DNA of 64,000 bases from CAVSRC01 sp963798195 (GTDB lineage: Bacteria > Pseudomonadota > Alphaproteobacteria > Rhizobiales > Kaistiaceae), in NCBI GenBank assembly GCA_963798195.1, contig CAWCSF010000006.1:62001-126000 (forward strand). Reading direction: 5' to 3'. The translations under genes and the position numbers were made by a program. The notes beneath the pieces are model-generated. The model saw only the letters and a program-made list of their open reading frames with translations, had not been told where the DNA came from and did not search any database. Below, in pieces: positions 8,537 through 18,648 of the stretch (its first letter is position 1; each line of letters starts with the position of its first letter).

Positions 8537-9477
8537 CCGGACGCCGGCACAATTCTGTTTGGAGGAAGCGGGTTCCTTGGTACGCTACATCCTGTCGGCG
8601 CTTGTCCGGAGGTGATTTCGGTCGGGACGATCGCCGGCCGGCCAACGCGCGAATCGCCACATTCCACGTCGACTACGTTCGCCGATCTTTCGTGCCCTTC
8701 TGACGGCGCGGCATTTGACAAGCGTCATTTACACCGTCGGGCATTCCGATCGCTACGCGACTGGAGACGGAGACGCTCTACCGGCACACCGATCCAAACG
8801 CATTCGATTATCAACGTCACACCGTTGCTGCAGAGCGCTGGAGCAGCTCAAGGAATTCCGCCATAAGGAAGTTTATCCATCTCTCTACGGCCCTGATCTA
8901 CGATCAGGCAGCGGATCAACTCTGCCCGTAATCGGAGACGCGCCCCGATAGATGCCTTACGGGAGCCGTTACGTTCTCAGCAAGTATCTGGCGGAGGAAG
9001 TCAGCCAAATTCTACGCACGCTGGATGCCCATCATAACTGTGCGGCTGTCGAATACCTATGGCCCGACGCCGCTGAAACGGTGGGACTTGATACACGTCC
9101 TTTGCCGCGACCCTGCTTGATGGTAGCGGCAACGTGGAAATGTGCGAGCACAAAGCGCGAAGCGCGACTTCATCTACGTCGAGGACGCCGCCGCGCGCTA
9201 TCGTCAGAGCTTCTCGACCAGCGAATACGCTGGGCACCGCTTAATCTGGGCTCCGGGCGTCATGACTTCTGCTGGGACGGATCCGGGAAATACTGGAGGA
9301 CGTTGAGCGGCAGGCAGATACGCCGTGCGCGATCTGAGCCCGTTCACCGGGCCCCTCCGAATTCCAGTGCGACCTGACTACGCTCCGCCGTGCCATCGGT
9401 TGGCGAACCGTCGCGTCTCGGTCGAGGCAGGCGTGCGTCGGACCTATGAGACGATGAAATCGTACCGTGGCGCATGA
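8533..9477 (+). pseudogene. NAD(P)-dependent sugar epimerase/dehydratase, heavily frameshifted
   Basis: No single frame is long, but pieces in all three frames line up with an extended-SDR sugar epimerase: a GGSGFLG nucleotide-binding loop near 8563, VIYTVGHSDR near 8722, INVTPLLQ near 8810, ALEQLKEFRHKEV, a PYGSRYVLSK-type YxxxK segment near 8955, GSG near 9255, a C-terminal RIPVRPDYA and SVEAGVRRTYETMKSY up to the stop at 9475-9477. At least six frame changes are needed. A GTG start at 8533 would overlap the preceding methyltransferase stop (GTGA), and the stop overlaps the next gene's ATG. Substrate unknown. Confidence 0.7.
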
Positions 9478-10591
9478 AGCTCGGCGTCAACGGTTGGCGC
9501 TTGCAAAGCCTGCGCACGGGCGTGGCGCGATACCTGATCGGCATTCTTCGTAATTGGTCCGGCAGAAAACTCCGCCGCATTTTCCGAAATAACGCTCCAC
9601 GTTCCTCGCGCTGCCGGCGAAATCGGGCTTCCGCCTAACATCGCGAGCAAATGTCATCGCGTCTGACATGCGGATGCTCCTCTGGGAGAACCTGAGGCTC
9701 GGTCCAGTTTGCCGGGATGACGTTTTGTTCGGCCCGTCCCACACGCGGCCTCTGTGGACGCGCGCCCGCACGGTCGTCACCACGCATGACATGCTCCTGC
9801 AAATTCGCCCCGACCGCTTCAGGCACGCGTGGTTCTACGACCGGCTCTACGAATGGAGCGCACGCCACGCCGTGCTCGTGATCACGGATTCCGAGGCGAG
9901 CCGCGAGGAAATCCACCGGATCTGGAACATCCCGCTGGATCGTATCCGCACGGTGTACCTGGCGGCGTCCGAATCTTTCTTCCCGTGCGACGATGCTCCT
10001 CGACTTGACGCAGCGCGACTGCGTGCCGTCGGGCAGGACGCTCCGTTCTTCCTGTTTGTCGGGAAGATGTCGGGACGACGCGATCTCTCCAGCCTGATCG
10101 AGGCCTATGCGCTCTTCCGGAGAACGAACCATCCGCACAAGCTTGTTCTGGTCGGCCCGAAGCCGCAGCACTTTGACGTCGACGCATTGTGCCATCGTTT
10201 GGGCGTGGCCGAGCACGTTCGCATTCTCGGCTATGTACCGGATGAGGAACTGAACCTGCTCTACAACGCGACCGCAGCGCTCGTCATGCCATCGGTCTAC
10301 GAGACGGTTTCCCTGCCCGTCATGGAAGCCCAGGCCGTAGGTGCGCCGGTCGTTTGCATCGACACCCCGGGCATGCGCGAGAATACAGGCGGCGCGGCGT
10401 CGATGACCTCCAAGCTCGACCCGCAGCACCTCCTCGAAGCGATGCTGCACGTGGTCGAAGACGAGGCGTTCCGCGACACGATCAAGGCCGGCGCAATCAT
10501 CCATGCGCGGAAGTTTTCCTGGGCGCGCTGCGCCCGGGAAACGATGGCGGTCCTTGCCGATGCGGCGGCGATGCCGCCATCACGCGGCTAG
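9474..10591 (+). pseudogene. Family 4 glycosyltransferase, frameshifted near its N-terminus
   Basis: It starts at the ATG at 9474 (MKLGVNGWRLQSLRTGVARY), overlapping the epimerase stop. The frame changes between about 9545 and 9590 (to the piece with IGLPPNIASK) and again near 9650-9668. The remaining 300 codons are intact and carry GT4 features: VVTTHDM, a linker with VITDSEASREE, a GT-B C-domain with FLFVGKMSGRRDL, LLYNATAALVMPSVYE and the E-x7-E region MEAQAVGAPVV. It probably transfers a sugar during glycan assembly. It is convergent with the flippase gene, sharing the 4 bases CTAG at 10588-10591. Confidence 0.8.
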
Positions 10592-11940
10592 ATACGCCGC
10601 CTGAACAGGGCGTGGAGTATCGACGGACGCACACCGGCGTAGCGGTAGGCGACCACGGCTTGCGCGGCGGTCGTGAGGACGCTCGCCAGGCTGAAGGCCA
10701 CCGCGGCCCCGACTATGCCAAACACAGGGACTGCCACGGCGGTCATTGTCATGTTTGCAACCAGGCCGATCAACGTGACGCGCGACGCGATGGCGTGGTG
10801 GCCCGTGACGCCGAGAAGGCCGACGGTGGCGCCGGCGGCTGCGTTAAGCGTATGGCCGACGGCTATAATGATCATGACCGGATAGGCCCCGGCGAAATCC
10901 GGGCCGAGCAAGCTCAGAACGAACGATCCGAAGACGACGAGAAGCAGCGTCGCGGCGAGGGCGGGCCAGAAGGTCCAATGCGCCACGTCGCTCAATACCG
11001 CCTGCACCTCGCCGCGCCTTCCGGATGCGAACATGGCGGCTATCTTCGGCAGGCCTGCGACGCTCGTGGCGTACACGCTGAGCGTGACTACGTAGGCGAT
11101 CCGCAGCCCGGCGGTGTACAGCGCCGTGTTGCGGGGATCCAGAATGACGCCGATGATGATGACGCTGAATTCAGGAGCCAGCCGGGCCATCTGCACGACC
11201 AGCAGGTGCAGGGACGCACCCAGCCACTCGCGGGCCTCGACCACTCTTGCCTCGGCGCTGCCGGGCCTGGGATCGAGCCACCGCGAGCCGACCAGCAGGA
11301 CGAGATAGCTGGCGAGGATGACCATCATCACGTTGCCCGAGTTGAGCTGGATGCCGAACCAGACCAACATGCCGGCGATGATCATGAGGAATACAGGCTG
11401 GCCGATTTGCACGGGCGCATAGGCGCGCACGACCGCTCCCATGGATCGCGTGACTTCCACGTTGAACGTTACCAGCGCCACAGCCGGCACCGCCGCCAAG
11501 GCAACCAGCAGCGCAATGAAATGCGCTGGATCGATCCGCGCCTTGAAGATCAGGGCCAGCGTGATTGTGGTCACGGCGCAGATCGCGGAAGCACCCAAAA
11601 TTGTCCTCCGGCTGAACCAGACAAACCCAGCGAGCCTTCGAACGTCACCCGTCGAGTCATAGACGGCCACGAAGCGTGAGGCGGCAACCGCAAGCCCCAG
11701 GGGCGTGATCGACGAAAGGGCGAACAGCCATGCCTGCGCGAAGCCCAGGGCGCCGAACTGCGACACGCCCAGCCAGCGTGCGAGGAAAACGGTGCTGGCA
11801 TAGCCGAGGAAGGCCGAACACAGCCGGATCGCCAGGGCCCAGGAGCCGCCGCGGATGATCGAGCCGGTTTCACCCCCGCGGCCGCGGGCCAGCCTGCGCA
11901 GGCCCGCAAGCCTCGGCGAAGTCTGGAAAAGTTTCCGCAA
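10588..11940 (-). CDS. Wzx-like polysaccharide flippase (MOP superfamily)
   Basis: An intact 450-residue protein with about 12 to 14 membrane segments and the typical opening of oligosaccharide flippases (GGSWALAIRLCSAFLGYASTVFLARWLG, positively charged N-terminal tail). The family carries undecaprenyl-linked repeat units across the inner membrane for O-antigen or exopolysaccharide assembly. Its presence marks the surrounding glycosyltransferases as a Wzx/Wzy-type glycan locus. The gene upstream on the same strand is the GT-C-like protein at 12036-13451, with a 95-base gap. It is one of the few unbroken genes in this part of the window. Confidence 0.88.
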   Translation of the reverse strand: MRKLFQTSPRLAGLRRLARGRGGETGSIIRGGSWALAIRLCSAFLGYASTVFLARWLGVSQFGALGFAQAWLFALSSITPLGLAVAASRFVAVYDSTGDVRRLAGFVWFSRRTILGASAICAVTTITLALIFKARIDPAHFIALLVALAAVPAVALVTFNVEVTRSMGAVVRAYAPVQIGQPVFLMIIAGMLVWFGIQLNSGNVMMVILASYLVLLVGSRWLDPRPGSAEARVVEAREWLGASLHLLVVQMARLAPEFSVIIIGVILDPRNTALYTAGLRIAYVVTLSVYATSVAGLPKIAAMFASGRRGEVQAVLSDVAHWTFWPALAATLLLVVFGSFVLSLLGPDFAGAYPVMIIIAVGHTLNAAAGATVGLLGVTGHHAIASRVTLIGLVANMTMTAVAVPVFGIVGAAVAFSLASVLTTAAQAVVAYRYAGVRPSILHALFRRRI

Positions 11941-12035
11941 ATCAACAGCCTTCGCGGATAGGCATGTCAGGCGAATTCAGGGAGGGCAAGGCAAGGATAT
12001 CCAATGACAATCCAAAGGGAAGCGACGGTACTGCG

Positions 12036-13451
12036 TCAGCGCGGCGCGATCCGCAGCAACAGATAAGACTCGTCCAGCGCCTCGGCGGGCGGTGTTTCGC
12101 CTATCCGATCTACATCGTACTTCGTCCGCAAAGCTGGAACGATTGTCGTCGCCCGGGAACGGGATAACAGCAAAAAGCTCGGGTTGCCCGCCCCGCGGCG
12201 GACAAAAGCCTCAAACCGAGCGAGGAACGTCGCGGTATCCACCTCAAGCAGACGATTGCGCCAGTTGACCCGGGCAATGTCGCATGCGCACTCGATCGTC
12301 CAGTACCTGCGGCCCAGAACAGCAAAGGGAACTTCTCCGCCGATATCAGGAAATGCAGCCCAGTTCCCGTCCTCTAGCCCGGCCTCGCGGATCAGGTTCG
12401 CCGCTTGCTGGCCGGTCGAATACGGCAAGTCGTGATTGATCGGCACCAACACGCCGCCGATCGCGGACACGGCGAGGAGCGCCGTCGGGATCGCCCGATG
12501 GATCTTCTGGCGGTACACGACGTAAATGCAGATGAACAGCACGTAGATAGCGCCCATGTGCCAGGCCAGGCCGCCATACAGGAACACCTGGATTGCCGAC
12601 AGAAAGAGCGCGCCAACAGCCGCCAACAGAACCACGCTGGTCAGCGGCAGAAACGCAGTGAAGTACAACAATCCGGCGATGGTCTCGAACGGCTCGCCGA
12701 TGAACTCGACCGTGAAGGCGTAGCCGATGCGACTGATCAATTGCTTGGTCTCGGCGGCCGGCGCCGCCTGATCGATCACAACCTCCATGGTGGGCACCGC
12801 CATGTAGAGGCTGACCACGGCCACCAGCATGAGCGCGCCGAACACACCGGCGAAGATCAACGCCCGCGCCGTGTGCTCCTCATTCCACCAGTCCCAAAGG
12901 AACAAGAGCGCAAGAATGCCTGCGACCGGAACGAAAAACGCATGCGTTAGGCAGGCAAGGCCGAGCAGAATCGCGCCGGCAATCGGATGCCGGCGCCACT
13001 GGACCCAGAACACCGAGAACAGAACCAGGAAGAGAACTCCCGGCATGTAGTTCCTGGAGAAGACCCCGTATTGCCACGAGATATGGTAGCTCGCGGAAAT
13101 GAGCACCTTTTCAAGAAGGCTAAGCCCGCTCGCCAGCCACAAAAGCGCAAGCGTTCCGACCGCCGCAACACCGATGATGACCTTCATCGCGTTCAGATCG
13201 GCCGAAAAGAGCTGGACGAATTCCAGCATCCAGAACCACAGCGGTGGATGGACTTCCGATGGAACGGCAAACAGATCAAGCGGCGAGTTCGCCGCGGCGG
13301 CGATCGTCCACGCATGCGCCTCGTCCCGCCACAGGGGATGAAGGGCCAGACGCGTCAGCAGGATGACCGAGAAGAGGAAGAAGCCTGACCAGTTGGCGAG
13401 GGCGCTCCGGCTTTTCAATCGAGATGTGCCGAAGGACCGGACTTCATTCAC
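12036..13451 (-). CDS. Multi-membrane GT-C-like protein, copy 1
   Basis: A 471-residue protein with about ten membrane segments. The first external loop carries WRDEAHAW, the acidic pair expected for GT39/PMT-type GT-C transferases that use polyprenyl-phosphate sugars. A second conserved block is SASYHISWQYGVFSRNYMPG. The last roughly 130 residues are soluble. A close paralog lies at 21816-23246 with the same blocks in the same order (WRDEA, HPPLWF/Y, ISWQYGVFSRNYMPG). It could be a lipid-linked sugar transferase or a Wzy-type polymerase; sequence alone does not decide. Confidence 0.7.
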   Translation of the reverse strand: MNEVRSFGTSRLKSRSALANWSGFFLFSVILLTRLALHPLWRDEAHAWTIAAAANSPLDLFAVPSEVHPPLWFWMLEFVQLFSADLNAMKVIIGVAAVGTLALLWLASGLSLLEKVLISASYHISWQYGVFSRNYMPGVLFLVLFSVFWVQWRRHPIAGAILLGLACLTHAFFVPVAGILALLFLWDWWNEEHTARALIFAGVFGALMLVAVVSLYMAVPTMEVVIDQAAPAAETKQLISRIGYAFTVEFIGEPFETIAGLLYFTAFLPLTSVVLLAAVGALFLSAIQVFLYGGLAWHMGAIYVLFICIYVVYRQKIHRAIPTALLAVSAIGGVLVPINHDLPYSTGQQAANLIREAGLEDGNWAAFPDIGGEVPFAVLGRRYWTIECACDIARVNWRNRLLEVDTATFLARFEAFVRRGAGNPSFLLLSRSRATTIVPALRTKYDVDRIGETPPAEALDESYLLLRIAPR

Positions 13452-13603
13452 GTTAAGCTGCCGAGATCCGATAGGTTGTATGGCTGGAGAAGGCTAGTTT
13501 GCCCGCCTGAGGGGCGCAACGCTCCGCGGAAGGCTGGCGGCGCGCAGGACCATTTGCAGCCGGCGCGATGGCGTCGCCTGAATGGGGGTTCCGGAGGATT
13601 TCC

Positions 13604-14473
13604 TTGTCATCCCGTGACTTCTCTCTGGTGATCGTGTCGCTGGTCGGCGGACCGGCGCTGGAGCGATGCCTCGCGGCGCTGCCGGTGTCCGACATCGAAT
13701 GCGTGGCCATCCTGGCATCCTCGGAAGCCAGCACCGATCCATGGCTGCGCCGCTTCCCCTCGGTTCGATTTCTGCCGGCGGCGGGCGAGCCCGTTCCCGT
13801 GCGCCGCAAACGCGCTCTGTCGGCAACTTCCGGGACGCTGGTAGGCATGATCGAAGACACCTCCGTCCCGGCAGCGACATGGGTTGCGGGTGCGCGACGC
13901 GCATTCCTCGACCCTCGCACGGTTGCGGCCGGAGGGCCGGTGACGATCGATCCGACCTTGCCGGCGTCCGGCCGCGCGCTCGCCTGGGTGGAATACGGGC
14001 CGTTCGTTCCTGGCGCTCCGCCGCCAAGACGTCCTTCGGGAAACAACATGGCGTTTCGGCGCGCACCGTTGGTGACCGCTCTCGGAGACGACAGCGCGAT
14101 ATTCGAGAGCAACATATTCGAGCGGCTCGAAGCGAGCGGCGAGATCGCCTTCGATCCGGACATGACGGTTCAAGTCGGTGCGTTCGATTCCGCGGCGCTT
14201 TCGCTCGCAAGTCGGTTCCACCACGGGAGGCTGTACAGTTCCGAGCGCGCGCTACAGCGCGGTCGCCGCGAGGCGATCTTCACGCTTCTGCGGGCGCCTC
14301 TCCTGCCGGCCGTTCTCACGGCCCGGATCGTGGAGCGCATGCATCGGAGCGGCGCGGCCGCAGACGTGCTGCGGCTGCTGCCCCACGTTGCGATGATGGA
14401 GACGGCATGGGCATTCGGCGAGGCCGCGGGCGCGATTGCCGGACGGGGGAGCAGCCTGGCGCGCTGGACCTGA
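13604..14473 (+). CDS. Family 2 glycosyltransferase (paralog B)
   Basis: I prefer the TTG start at 13604, which has GGAGG 7 bases upstream; the frame also has an ATG at 13568. The product is about 289 residues. It matches paralog A in layout: FSLVIVSLVGG at the start, an IEDTSVP motif at the metal-site position, AGGPV, SGNNMAFRR, and a C-terminal hydrophobic part ending in WAFGEAAGAIAG. It is the only plus-strand gene in a minus-strand block and is convergent with the GT2 at 14492. Donor and acceptor unknown. Confidence 0.8.
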   Translation: MSSRDFSLVIVSLVGGPALERCLAALPVSDIECVAILASSEASTDPWLRRFPSVRFLPAAGEPVPVRRKRALSATSGTLVGMIEDTSVPAATWVAGARRAFLDPRTVAAGGPVTIDPTLPASGRALAWVEYGPFVPGAPPPRRPSGNNMAFRRAPLVTALGDDSAIFESNIFERLEASGEIAFDPDMTVQVGAFDSAALSLASRFHHGRLYSSERALQRGRREAIFTLLRAPLLPAVLTARIVERMHRSGAAADVLRLLPHVAMMETAWAFGEAAGAIAGRGSSLARWT

Positions 14474-14491
14474 CTTTGTTTCGCGTGCCGC

Positions 14492-15417
14492 TCAATAGAG
14501 CCTGGCCTCGGAGTTTCCCGGGCCGAACCAATAGCCGAGCCATTCCCCGGTGCCCCAAAAGACGCAAATGCCGCAAAGCGCTGGCAAGGCTCTCCACGCC
14601 AGACGCCGGGTGCTTGGACGGCCAAACGCCCTCGCCAGATTGCGCCACAGAAGCAGCGGAACCACCGCGGGGGCGAAGCTGCGGTAAAGCTTCCGCCGCC
14701 TATCTGTGGCAAGTCGGATGCGCCGCGCGCCGAAGACGCGCGCGTAGTGATACCGGCGGATCGCGAAAGGCAGGAACCTGTGTTCGGTGCTGTGCGTGAC
14801 GCGCATTCCGGGACGGATGCCTAGTCGGCCCCCCTTCGCCCGGATGGCGTCGTGGAAGAGCGGCTTGATGAAGCCCTCAGTGGCGAGGATATCGCCGCAC
14901 GTTTCGAGAAGCACCTTGCGCCGATAGGCGACGTTGTTCCCGGGCAAGTCTCCCTCCGTATCCCCCGCAGCGAGCGGGGGATGAAAGGCGCCATACTCGA
15001 ACAGGTATGCAGCCACGTTGCCCGAGCGGCGCGAACCATCCTGGAAGTACGGGGCCGCCGACCGCCCAAATGCCCGGATCGTCGAAAGCCGACAGAAGGG
15101 CCTCTGCCCACCCAGGCCTCGGCCGTATCGAAAGGATCGAGGATTGCGACGAACGCACCCGTCGCGGCGCGGATGGCCGCGCCCTTCAGCTCGGGCAGGG
15201 TGCCTTTCGGGATTGCGATACACCGCGCCGGCGAGAACGGTTCTGCCAGCGCTGTCAGCCGACTGTCATCGCTGCCGTCCGCGATGATCAGCTCGATGTC
15301 CGAAGCATGGCTCTGCTGCGCGATCGAAGCCATGGCGGCCCCGGCAGTCGCCGGAACGTCTCTGGCCGCAACAACCACCGAAATACGGGGCGCCCCGCCG
15401 GAGGTGGCCGGTGACAT
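14492..15417 (-). pseudogene. Family 2 glycosyltransferase (paralog C), frameshifted twice
   Basis: Read from the ATG at 15417 (ISVVVAARDVPATAG, then IIADGSDD and AILDPFD at the metal-site position), the coding potential shifts frame near 15110 (WAEALLSAFDDPGIWAVGGP) and again near 15020-15050 into a long frame with LFEYGAFHPPL, PGNNVAYRR, EGFIKPLFHD and the C-terminal GEWLGYWFG. All subfamily landmarks are present in order, so about 308 codons are recoverable. It lies 12 bases downstream of the radical SAM gene and is the last gene of the minus-strand glycan operon. Confidence 0.8.
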
Positions 15418-15429
15418 CGCAGCGATGCC

Positions 15430-16607
15430 TCAACCCTCCGACCGTCGCGTCGCCACTGCCTCCTCAGACGCGCGCCGGCCTGGTTTGCCCGCGGGCCGTT
15501 TGGCGACCGGCTCCGGCTCCTTCCAGACGCGGCCGCCAATCATCGAGCGCGCAAGCGGAAGCGGTTGGAACACGATGCTGGGCCACATGAATACTTCGTT
15601 GGTGCACCAGCACTCTCTCGCCTTGATGCGCGCGCGCAAGCCCTTCGCCTCGGTAGAATTCCAGATCTCGCGGAACGTCGAATTGCGCAGGTTGCCGATC
15701 GGCTTGTGGGTCTCGCAAAGCGAGACATCGCCGTTTGCGTAGACGACGCCCGACATCACACCCGCCTTGCAGGGGATAACCTGCTTGCGCTGAAGCACGG
15801 TCTCGGTCTTGGCCCATTGCAGCATCGGCTCGACGATTGCGCCGAAGCGGCCCTGCGATCGCGATCCAGCCCACACCGAACGCACATGATCCGAGAGCGC
15901 GCGATACTCCGGTCGATCGGCGGCGTGAGTAGGTTCGGATCCTTCCGGTCTCCACGGATGATCGCAAGCGTTGTGGTGGTCCATCTTCGGGCAGCGTTCG
16001 TGCAGGTAACTCGGTCAGATTGCCAGATCTCCGCCATGTTCTGGTTGGTGGCGGTGGAGATCGCGTGGATGCGCAGGCGCGGGATCCTCCTGCTGCAACG
16101 CGGCCAGCATGTCGTAGGTCTCCATCGCCTTCTGGAAAGACCTGTCGTTGCCGCGAAACTTGTTGTGGTACTCGGCCATGCCGTCGAGCGAGATTTCGCA
16201 AACGAACAGCATCAGGTCCTTTTCCTTCAAGACGCTCGCGCAGCGCCCGTTCGGTTCGATCGGTGAAGTAGCCGCTTGTCGGCGTGTAGATTTGTTTGAC
16301 ACCGTTGTTGCGGATGAAGGTGCGCACGATCGTCGGCGAAGTCCTTTCGAATGAACGGCTCGCCGCCCGAGAGATTCAGATTCTCAAGTGGCCCCAGATC
16401 CTCCGACAGCCGCACCAGCTCTTCAAACGTCAGGTCGTCGCGCTGGTTCAGGTCACGCCAGTAGAAGCAATGGTCGCAAGCGAGGTTGCAGATCGAATTG
16501 ATGAACAACACCAGAAACGGAGGCGTGCCGCCATCGACCGGCGTCAAGGCGGACCGCGTCAGACGCAGTTGCCGCGCGATGCGTTGACCGGTGCCAGGCT
16601 TCTTCAT
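15430..16607 (-). pseudogene. Radical SAM/SPASM enzyme, frameshifted
   Basis: It starts at the ATG at 16607 (MKKPGTGQRIARQ). The radical SAM cluster motif CNLACDHCFYW is intact, followed by FEELVRLSEDLG and the SAM-contact GGEPF. The frame then changes about four times (near 16330, 16245, 16050 and 16000). The C-terminal third in the last frame is a SPASM-type domain: CKAGVMSGVVYANGDVSLC, IGNLRNSTFREIW, and CWCTN. Such enzymes modify peptides or small molecules by radical chemistry; those in glycan clusters are poorly characterised. It is flanked by GT2 genes on the same strand. Confidence 0.8.
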
Positions 16608-16737
16608 GTGATACTCTCGTAGAACCGAATGCTTGTGGGGAACCGCCCGCGGAAGCCTGTACGGAACCCTTCGCAAGCGTCCCGGTCAACCCAAGGCTGT
16701 CTGTCGCGGCCGAACAATAGCCGCAGAACGACACGCA

Positions 16738-17760
16738 TCACAGCCCCCCAGAACGCCGTGCTATTTGCTCTGCGCGAACCTGTGCCGAACCCAGACCCAT
16801 GCGAATGCTGCGCTGCTGTACAGATAATAGAACTGATGGAACAGGACTCCGGCGAACCGCGAAGAGCAGGCCCTTGCGCCGATGGAAAAGCCGGAACAGG
16901 CTGGTATTGACCGCGAAAGCCAAGACCAGAAGAACAGCCGGCAGCCACCATGAGGCGATGCCGATCAACGCACTCGCTACAGCCATTGCTCCGAGGGCGG
17001 CGACGGCCGCGCGAATCCGCTCAGCCGGCGCAACGTTGAGGGTTCTTGGCGTGTCGTGCTGCATGAGCAACTCCGCCCAAGGAATGGCGCGGCTGAAGAT
17101 CTCGGTCCGCATCAGGTCGGCGAACCGCCAGACCTTCAGATGCTTCCCTTGCAACTGGGAGACAAAGCGGATGCGCCGGCCAGCGGAAATCAGCCGGTAG
17201 CCGAACTCGACGTCGTCAATCCGCCCCGGCGTGGGCTCAAAGCCACCCATCGCAAGAAGATCGTCCCGCCACACGGCACCGCAACCCGTCCAGAACGTCG
17301 CGGCTTCCGCCTCCCCTCTGTGATGGTAGTGGTGGTGAACAAGATTCTTGTATTGCGAGAGGAAGTTCCCCGCCGCGGGCGCGTCATCATACGAGCCGAT
17401 GACCGCGCTCGCCTGGCGCGCGCCCAGCGCACGGCGGATCAGGGCGGGACCGTCGGGCTTCACCACGACATCGGCGTCGACGAACCAGATGATGTCGCTG
17501 CTTGCCCGGTCGACACCGAGATTGCGCGCCGCCGCCGGACCAATCGGCCCATTTTCGGAGCGCAATGCCACCGCGCCCATTGCCGAGGCCGTCGCACCAG
17601 TCCCATCGCCGGACGAATCGTCGACGACGATGATCTCCTGTATCGCGTTCTCGGCAAGGAGCCGCACGAGTGGCGGAAGACTTTGCGGGAGAAACGTCGC
17701 GGCGTTGTGTGCCGGCATCACCACCGCGATCGTGGGCAGCGCCCGCTCGCCCTCCATCAT
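16738..17760 (-). CDS. Family 2 glycosyltransferase with altered C-terminus
   Basis: It starts at the ATG at 17760, which overlaps the previous stop as ATGA. Canonical GT2 features: IAVVMPAHNAATFLPQSL, IIVVDDSSGDGT, a true DxD in WFVDADVVV, GCGAVWRDDLLAMGGF and the GRIDDVEFGYRL acceptor motif, then two membrane segments. Near 16855 the frame appears to slip: the other frame gives FAGVLFHQFYYLYSSAAFAW and ends at 16761, a natural hydrophobic ending. As written the last roughly 40 residues are therefore probably wrong. It is not part of the four-member subfamily of paralogs A to D. Confidence 0.8.
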   Translation of the reverse strand: MMEGERALPTIAVVMPAHNAATFLPQSLPPLVRLLAENAIQEIIVVDDSSGDGTGATASAMGAVALRSENGPIGPAAARNLGVDRASSDIIWFVDADVVVKPDGPALIRRALGARQASAVIGSYDDAPAAGNFLSQYKNLVHHHYHHRGEAEAATFWTGCGAVWRDDLLAMGGFEPTPGRIDDVEFGYRLISAGRRIRFVSQLQGKHLKVWRFADLMRTEIFSRAIPWAELLMQHDTPRTLNVAPAERIRAAVAALGAMAVASALIGIASWWLPAVLLVLAFAVNTSLFRLFHRRKGLLFAVRRSPVPSVLLSVQQRSIRMGLGSAQVRAEQIARRSGGL

Positions 17761-18645
17761 GGACGCAGCCTTCGCGGATCCAAACCAAAGACGCTCGAGG
17801 CGTAGCCGCCGGCTTCTCCGAGCGTCCACGCGACGGCAAATACCGGCAGCCAGAACCATGCGCGCCGCAGAGGTCGATGAAAGCGGCGATCGCGCAGGGC
17901 GTTGCGGATGATGCGCCCCAAAACCAGCGGCAAGACGGCCGGTGATGCAGCCAGCATCAACACACGACGGCCAAGCGGGAGTTCGCGGGCGCGCGTGAAA
18001 CCGAACTCGCGGCCATGCGCCATGCGCTGCCGGAAGAACTCCGCCGGCCGGTACCGGTTGCGATGCACGACGACAAGGCCTGGATCGATCTCGATCCTCA
18101 ATCCCGCGCCGCTGAACCGCCGATGAAAGGACGGTTCCCAGAAACCGCGGGCGAGCAGGTCGTTCTGCTCGAGGATCGGGGCAATCGGATAGAGCGCATT
18201 GTCGGCGGCAACGTCATGAACCGAATGCCGCGCCTGCGGCGGCGCGAAGCCGGAATAGCGCAGGAGAAAGATGGCATCCCCAACGGCGTCGGAATCGGAA
18301 GCATTGTCAATCGCGCCGCCGGCGACATCGTAATCGTCGATCGCATCCTGCAAAGCGCCGCACCCAGTCCTCCCGCGGCACGCAATGCGCAGTCGTCGTG
18401 GCGGCGTGGGTGCCGGTCGCCGCCCGCAGACCGTCGCGCCACATTTCGGGTATCAGGCTGTCCGCAAACGACGCAACCGCGCGCACGTTCGGAGCACTCC
18501 CGATCAGCGATGGCACGTCGGGATCGGCATCGCCGTGGCAGAACAAGAATTCGACGTCGGGATGGCTCTCGGGCCGCAGAGCCCGCAGCATGCCGGGGAG
18601 GTTCCCGCTCGCATGCTGGACGCCGACGATGACGGAAAGCTTCAT
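17757..18645 (-). pseudogene. Family 2 glycosyltransferase (paralog D), frameshifted, metal-site acids lost
   Basis: The ATG at 18645 opens MKLSVIVGVQHASGNL. A frameshift near 18350 joins to the frame with LQDAIDDYDVAGGAIDN, LRYSGFAPP, GFWEPSFHRR and the C-terminal GEAGGYASSVFG. At the metal-site position, where paralog A has ITEDHC, this copy reads TTTAHC, so both acids are missing although the flanking residues are conserved. It may be inactive or may act as a non-catalytic partner. It lies 3 bases from the deacetylase stop and overlaps the next GT2 by 4 bases, so translation is probably coupled. Confidence 0.78.
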
Positions 18646-18648
18646 GGC

